Shown: positions 5,325 through 8,232 of the stretch, piece by piece
How positions within the stretch are numbered: position 1 is the first letter of the stretch
Layout of the letters: every line of letters begins with the position of its first letter
NCBI GenBank assembly: GCA_021791775.1
Contig: JAJYVY010000029.1
Coordinates: 1 to 8,232, forward strand
Reading direction: 5' to 3'
Length of the DNA: 8,232 nucleotides
Origin: Microcaldota archaeon
GTDB lineage: Archaea; Micrarchaeota; Micrarchaeia; Micrarchaeales; Micrarchaeaceae
The notes under the pieces: model-generated
Seen by the model: the letters and a program-made list of their open reading frames with translations, nothing else
Told to the model about the DNA's origin: nothing
Database searches by the model: none
Made by a program: the position numbers and the translations under genes

Positions 5325-5885
5325 ATGGCAGGCAACAAAAGGAAGCGCAGATTCGACTCAGAACGGGTCATACAAAGAAAGATAGTGCCTGGCCTCCTCA
5401 CCGCCCTCAGCCTTGTAGTCCTGGTTTATCTCCTCCACATCTTCAGCATAGGCCTCGAGACCGGCCTGGGCTCCTCTGCGGTCATATTCGCCTCGTTCGC
5501 TGCAAGCGCTTTCATACTTTTCATGATGCCGCACATAGGAGCCGCAAAACCGTCCAGGTTCGTCAAGAGCTACATAATAGGGGCAATTCTAGGTTACATC
5601 GGCTTCCTCCTGACCGGCATAATCGGCCTTTACCTATCAATTTTCATAATCATCTTTGCGCTGGTGCTGATGCTTGTACTTCTGGACGCGCAGCACCCCC
5701 CTGGAGCTGGCATAGCTTTTGCATTCCTGCTCTACAGAGTCGGATGGGAAGGCATAATAGTTGTCATTGCTGGTGTTATAATAATGCTGGCCGTCAGATA
5801 CTTCCTCGAGAAGGCAGTTTACACTATAGAGGGGGACTTTGTAAGAGTGGAGAAAGGGCTCGAAAAAATGGATAGGCGGCGTTGA
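5325..5885 (+). CDS. Small HPP-family integral membrane protein
   Basis: The 186-residue protein matches the HPP family (named for its His-Pro-Pro motif). The motif His124-Pro-Pro lies in DAQHPPGAGIAFAF (121-134), and the family's second signature, a small-residue-rich helix, is seen in IFASFAASAFILFMMPHIGAAKPSRFV (in pieces, 54-80). About five hydrophobic segments are visible, near 21-40, 51-69, 82-100, 103-120 and 143-158. The N-terminus is strongly basic (NKRKRR) and likely cytoplasmic under the positive-inside rule, with a charged C-terminal tail (161-186). It has no CBS or other soluble domain. HPP proteins of cyanobacteria and plant chloroplasts have been linked to nitrite transport, but the substrate here is unknown. 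Promoter spacing fixes the start. truD follows after 6 nt and is probably co-transcribed. A second open frame at 5321-5875 is a shadow without membrane or domain character. Confidence 0.8.
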   Translation: MAGNKRKRRFDSERVIQRKIVPGLLTALSLVVLVYLLHIFSIGLETGLGSSAVIFASFAASAFILFMMPHIGAAKPSRFVKSYIIGAILGYIGFLLTGIIGLYLSIFIIIFALVLMLVLLDAQHPPGAGIAFAFLLYRVGWEGIIVVIAGVIIMLAVRYFLEKAVYTIEGDFVRVEKGLEKMDRRR

Positions 5886-5891
5886 TCTGCT

Positions 5892-7103
5892 ATGATGAGA
5901 ATGTCGAAGATAGAGGGATTTAAGGGGAAAATAAAGAAAGAGCCCGAAGACTTCAGGGTGGAGGAGATAACTAAGTCCGGCAGGGTTCTGCAGGCCGGAA
6001 TCCATGTTAAAGCCTCTGATTTGGATGTGACCGAAGACCCCAATGGAAAGTTCACAATATTCGTAATGGAGAAAACCAATTGGAATACGCTTCAAGCCCT
6101 TAAGGTAATCGCCAAGAAGGCTGGCAGGGGGATAAAATCCGTGGGCTTTGCCGGTACAAAGGATAAGGTGTCGGTATCTACGCAGCTCTGCAGCATATTC
6201 GGCGCAAAAGGCGAGAGGCTGCTCGGGATTCATGTGAAAGACATAAGAATAAACGGGGCATGGCAGAGTTCAGAGGGGGTAAGAATGGGCGACCTCCTCG
6301 GAAACAGGTTTACTATAAAAATAAGCGACACGGATGCCGCGGAAGAGAGAATCAATTCGATAGCACAAAGCCTAAACGGAATGTTTCCAAACTTCTTCGG
6401 CGAGCAGCGGTTTGGGTCCCGATCAAACAACGTGGAGATAGGAATGCATATAATGAAAGGGGAATTCGAGGAGGCTGCGATGCAGTTTCTTACTGATACG
6501 AAAAATGAACGCAACCTTGACTCTATAGAAGCCAGGGAGAGACTGTCGAACGAGAAGGACTTCCCATCCGCCTTGGAGTATTTCCCGAAATACCTCAAAT
6601 ATGAGAGGTCTATGGTCGAATACCTATCGAAATACCCGACAGACTATGCGAATGCTCTTAGAAGGCTGCCGAGGGCGATATCCCTTATGTTTGTTCACTC
6701 AGTTGAAGCGCAAATATTCAACAAGGAGGTAGAAAGCAGGATTGGGGCTTTTAATGAGCGGCAAGGCGGAGACACGTTTTGTCCCGAAGGCGCACTCGGC
6801 TTTCCTGACCTGTCCAAAGAAGGGCCAGAAGGAAAATTCATATTGGGCAATATAGTAGGTTATGAAAGCAATGCAATAAACGATACCGAAAAGAGGATCA
6901 TGGAGGAGCTAGGGATAAGCAAAGATGATTTCAGGATAGAGCGCATGCCGGAATTGAACTGCAAGGGCAGCAAAAGGGTGCTGTTCGCCCCGTATAGCGA
7001 TTTCTCGTATAAAGTGGATGATAACGATGCGCTGCTTTCGTTTTCGCTGCCATCAGGTTCCTATGCTACAGTACTGTTGAACGAATTTATCAAGAGTGCC
7101 TAG
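5892..7103 (+). CDS. truD: tRNA pseudouridine synthase D
   Basis: TruD isomerises uridine to pseudouridine in tRNA (position 13 in bacteria; archaeal and eukaryotic Pus7 relatives have wider targets). The 403 residues carry the family landmarks: EPEDFRVEE (17-25), the catalytic loop FAGTKDK (86-92) with nucleophile Asp91, GNRFTI (137-142), the substrate-site NFFGEQRFG (167-175), the helix RLPRAISLMFVHSVEAQIFN (258-277) and the closing LPSGSYATVLLNEF (386-399). The TRUD insertion domain lies about 180-350. Length and motif order are normal and nothing essential is missing. Three in-frame ATGs cluster at 5892, 5895 and 5901; the first is taken, but the exact one is not decided by any clear ribosome-binding site. 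It follows the HPP gene by 6 nt and ends 2 nt from the stop of the convergent gene. Confidence 0.96.
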   Translation: MMRMSKIEGFKGKIKKEPEDFRVEEITKSGRVLQAGIHVKASDLDVTEDPNGKFTIFVMEKTNWNTLQALKVIAKKAGRGIKSVGFAGTKDKVSVSTQLCSIFGAKGERLLGIHVKDIRINGAWQSSEGVRMGDLLGNRFTIKISDTDAAEERINSIAQSLNGMFPNFFGEQRFGSRSNNVEIGMHIMKGEFEEAAMQFLTDTKNERNLDSIEARERLSNEKDFPSALEYFPKYLKYERSMVEYLSKYPTDYANALRRLPRAISLMFVHSVEAQIFNKEVESRIGAFNERQGGDTFCPEGALGFPDLSKEGPEGKFILGNIVGYESNAINDTEKRIMEELGISKDDFRIERMPELNCKGSKRVLFAPYSDFSYKVDDNDALLSFSLPSGSYATVLLNEFIKSA

Positions 7104-7105
7104 GT

Positions 7106-7621
7106 TCAGGCCATCTTATTGCCGCACTTGGAGCAGTATGCTGAACCGGCCGAGTTTCTGGCTCCACATTTGGAGCAGAAGATTTGATCACTCGATGCTG
7201 AGGCCGGCGCATTGGGCTCTATCGATTGTGTTTCTACATCTAATACAGAATTGAGATAATCTGCAAGAGCCTTGGCGTCCTTTCCATGAAGTCCATCTAT
7301 CTCCCCCTCTTCCTTACCGTTCTTGAGCAGCCCCTTGTCCTTGTCATAGCCTTGCACCCTAACGAAAACCGTTGATGATATCATTCCTTTCTCGAGCCGC
7401 ACGCTGGTTATCTGCTTGTAGGGTATGCTCTCGTAGTCCTTCCTTATCCCTAAATTAGCCTTATTCACTATTATGATGCGTTTGTCGGTTGCCAATACTG
7501 ATGTCGGCACAGTTACAGATCCCCCCGGTCCGATTCTCCGCTGCTTCGCAGTGAGTATTACCCGCTCGTCTGGCCAAAGTAAATTTTTTACCGCGTTTAC
7601 CTCGTCCGCGTCTACTCCCAT
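7106..7621 (-). CDS. PH-like domain protein with C-terminal zinc ribbon
   Basis: This 171-residue protein has two parts. Residues about 12-128 look like a bacterial/archaeal PH-type beta barrel: ERVILTAKQRRIG, then SVLATDKRIIIVNK (41-54), a characteristic strand pair, then YESIPYKQITSVRLEKG (63-79) and a final helix (KDAKALADYLNSVL, 114-127). After a Ser/Ala/Pro linker (about 130-146), Cys149, Cys152, Cys163 and Cys166 form a CxxC-x10-CxxC zinc ribbon (CSKCGAR...AYCSKCGNK). Such ribbons commonly act as small metal-stabilised binding or tethering modules. No catalytic site or membrane segment is visible, so its role is unknown; protein or membrane-surface binding is a family-based guess. A TATA box 28 nt upstream makes it a separate leaderless unit. 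It converges with truD, with 2 nt between stop codons. Confidence 0.75.
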   Translation of the reverse strand: MGVDADEVNAVKNLLWPDERVILTAKQRRIGPGGSVTVPTSVLATDKRIIIVNKANLGIRKDYESIPYKQITSVRLEKGMISSTVFVRVQGYDKDKGLLKNGKEEGEIDGLHGKDAKALADYLNSVLDVETQSIEPNAPASASSDQIFCSKCGARNSAGSAYCSKCGNKMA

Positions 7622-7643
7622 TTTACCAAACTCTTTTCATCAA

Positions 7644-7654
7644 TAAAATATATA
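7644..7654 (-). promoter_or_regulatory. TATA box for the PH-zinc ribbon gene
   Basis: On the minus strand this reads TATATATTTTA, centred about 28 nt upstream of the ATG at 7621. That distance predicts a leaderless transcript. It lies in the 67-nt spacer after the CYTH gene, and its T run could also help end transcription from that gene. Confidence 0.6.
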
Positions 7655-7688
7655 GATGTATTGAAACCGTTCGACAGGTAATCCATAC

Positions 7689-8232
7689 TTACATGTTTGC
7701 ATAGTGCAGGCTCGTCCTGTTCTCGAGGCCAAGTCGTCCTATAAGCCCCATCGCATTCCCCGTCGCCTCTGGAATCGGCACCACAACCTCAACGAAATTG
7801 CCAATTCTCCTCGGCAGCGCATGGTACTGTTTTCTGCTGACATTCCTGTCTATGTTTATAACGACGCCGTCCAGCTCGTACGCGGTCCTCTCCTTCTCTA
7901 CAATGGCTCTGCCGTAAGAGTGTGCATTCAGAAACTCCATTATCTCTCCGTAATCCGGCCCGATCTCAAATTCTATCTTCGCCTGGCCGTTAGAGCCATC
8001 TGCATGCTCCGGCCCTTTATAATAGAAGATCGCTTTGCCGTTTTCCAATCTGACGCGCAATAGTTCACCTTTTGCATGTGTATCTAGGGTATCGAATATG
8101 TAATACTCATCATGCTGCCAAACGGTCTTTACCTTTTTGGCACCGAGCTCCAATAGCCGCTTCTCGTCAATTTCTGCTGCGAATCTGAATTGAATGTCGG
8201 TAGTCCCTATTTTGGTCGACTCTATTGTAGGG
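7689..8232 (-). CDS. CYTH-domain (CyaB/ThTPase-like) protein, N-terminus beyond right edge
   Basis: The minus-strand frame is open from the window edge to TAA at 7689-7691, giving 180 visible residues, with no ATG, GTG or TTG between the edge and codon 27. The start therefore lies outside, and the internal TTG at 8153 falls inside the domain. CYTH proteins form a beta tunnel that binds triphosphates; members include class IV adenylate cyclase and thiamine or inorganic triphosphatases. Matching blocks are LLELGAKKVKTVWQHDEYY, LRVRLENG with FYYKGPE (Arg and Lys lining the tunnel), VEKERTAYELDG, VINID, GNFVEVV and a C-terminal SLHYANM. The usual N-terminal ExExK reads TTDIQ at visible residues 10-14, losing the charged residues that bind metal and phosphate. 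With ~170-190 residues normal for CyaB-like proteins, only a few are missing here. The substrate is unknown, and loss of catalysis is possible. Confidence 0.75.
   Translation of the reverse strand, partial: PTIESTKIGTTDIQFRFAAEIDEKRLLELGAKKVKTVWQHDEYYIFDTLDTHAKGELLRVRLENGKAIFYYKGPEHADGSNGQAKIEFEIGPDYGEIMEFLNAHSYGRAIVEKERTAYELDGVVINIDRNVSRKQYHALPRRIGNFVEVVVPIPEATGNAMGLIGRLGLENRTSLHYANM

Noticed and set aside
5321..5875. Second plus-strand frame overlapping the HPP gene
   Set aside because: It is rich in His, Pro, Arg and Cys without any domain, while the 5325 frame has membrane helices and the HPP motif.
1..8232. CRISPR array, insertion sequence, integrase site or prophage
   Set aside because: I saw no regularly spaced repeats, transposase or inverted-repeat pairs, and no duplicated tRNA 3' end downstream of tRNA-Val. 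The window looks like core chromosome.

Overview
This 8.2 kb window is archaeal chromosome. The evidence is a geranylgeranylglyceryl-phosphate synthase (archaeal ether-lipid synthesis), an archaeal-type TruD, an archaeal Rqc2/NEMF relative, a tRNA gene with no encoded CCA, TATA boxes (TTTAAATA type) 26-32 nt upstream of leaderless starts, and heavy use of ATA (Ile) and AGG/AGA (Arg) codons. Short genes, missing domains and tight packing would suit a small-genome (DPANN-like) archaeon, but that lineage is a guess and nothing in the window proves it.

Layout. (1) 1-326, minus: the 5' part of an unrecognised acidic, helical protein running off the left edge. (2) 327-384: a short divergent intergenic region whose palindromic TTTAAA box could serve both flanking leaderless genes. 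(3) 385-5201, plus: a compact run that looks like one operon. It holds a degenerate proline-dehydrogenase-fold protein, an extended SDR, GGGPS, an Rqc2/NEMF-like protein that ends before the usual NFACT-R domain, RNase Z, and tRNA-Val(GAC). Gene junctions are 28 nt overlap, 7 nt gap, 4 nt overlap, 3 nt gap and 0 nt gap. (4) 5202-5324: intergenic, with a new promoter. (5) 5325-7103, plus: a small HPP-family membrane protein and TruD, 6 nt apart. (6) 7106-7621, minus: a PH-like domain plus C-terminal zinc ribbon, convergent with truD and with its own TATA box. (7) 7689-8232, minus: a CYTH-domain protein whose extreme N-terminus lies beyond the right edge.

How the genes relate. truD, rnz and the tRNA form an RNA-maturation theme. 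The Rqc2-like protein sits directly before rnz and a tRNA. This recalls the eukaryotic link in which ELAC1, a short RNase Z, repairs tRNAs released during ribosome-associated quality control. The other operon members (ProDH-like, SDR, GGGPS) are metabolic and their link to the rest is unknown. The points most worth a second look are the ProDH homologue that lacks the tandem substrate-binding arginines, the Rqc2 relative without NFACT-R, the Rqc2/RNase Z/tRNA cassette, and the CYTH protein with a degraded ExExK signature.
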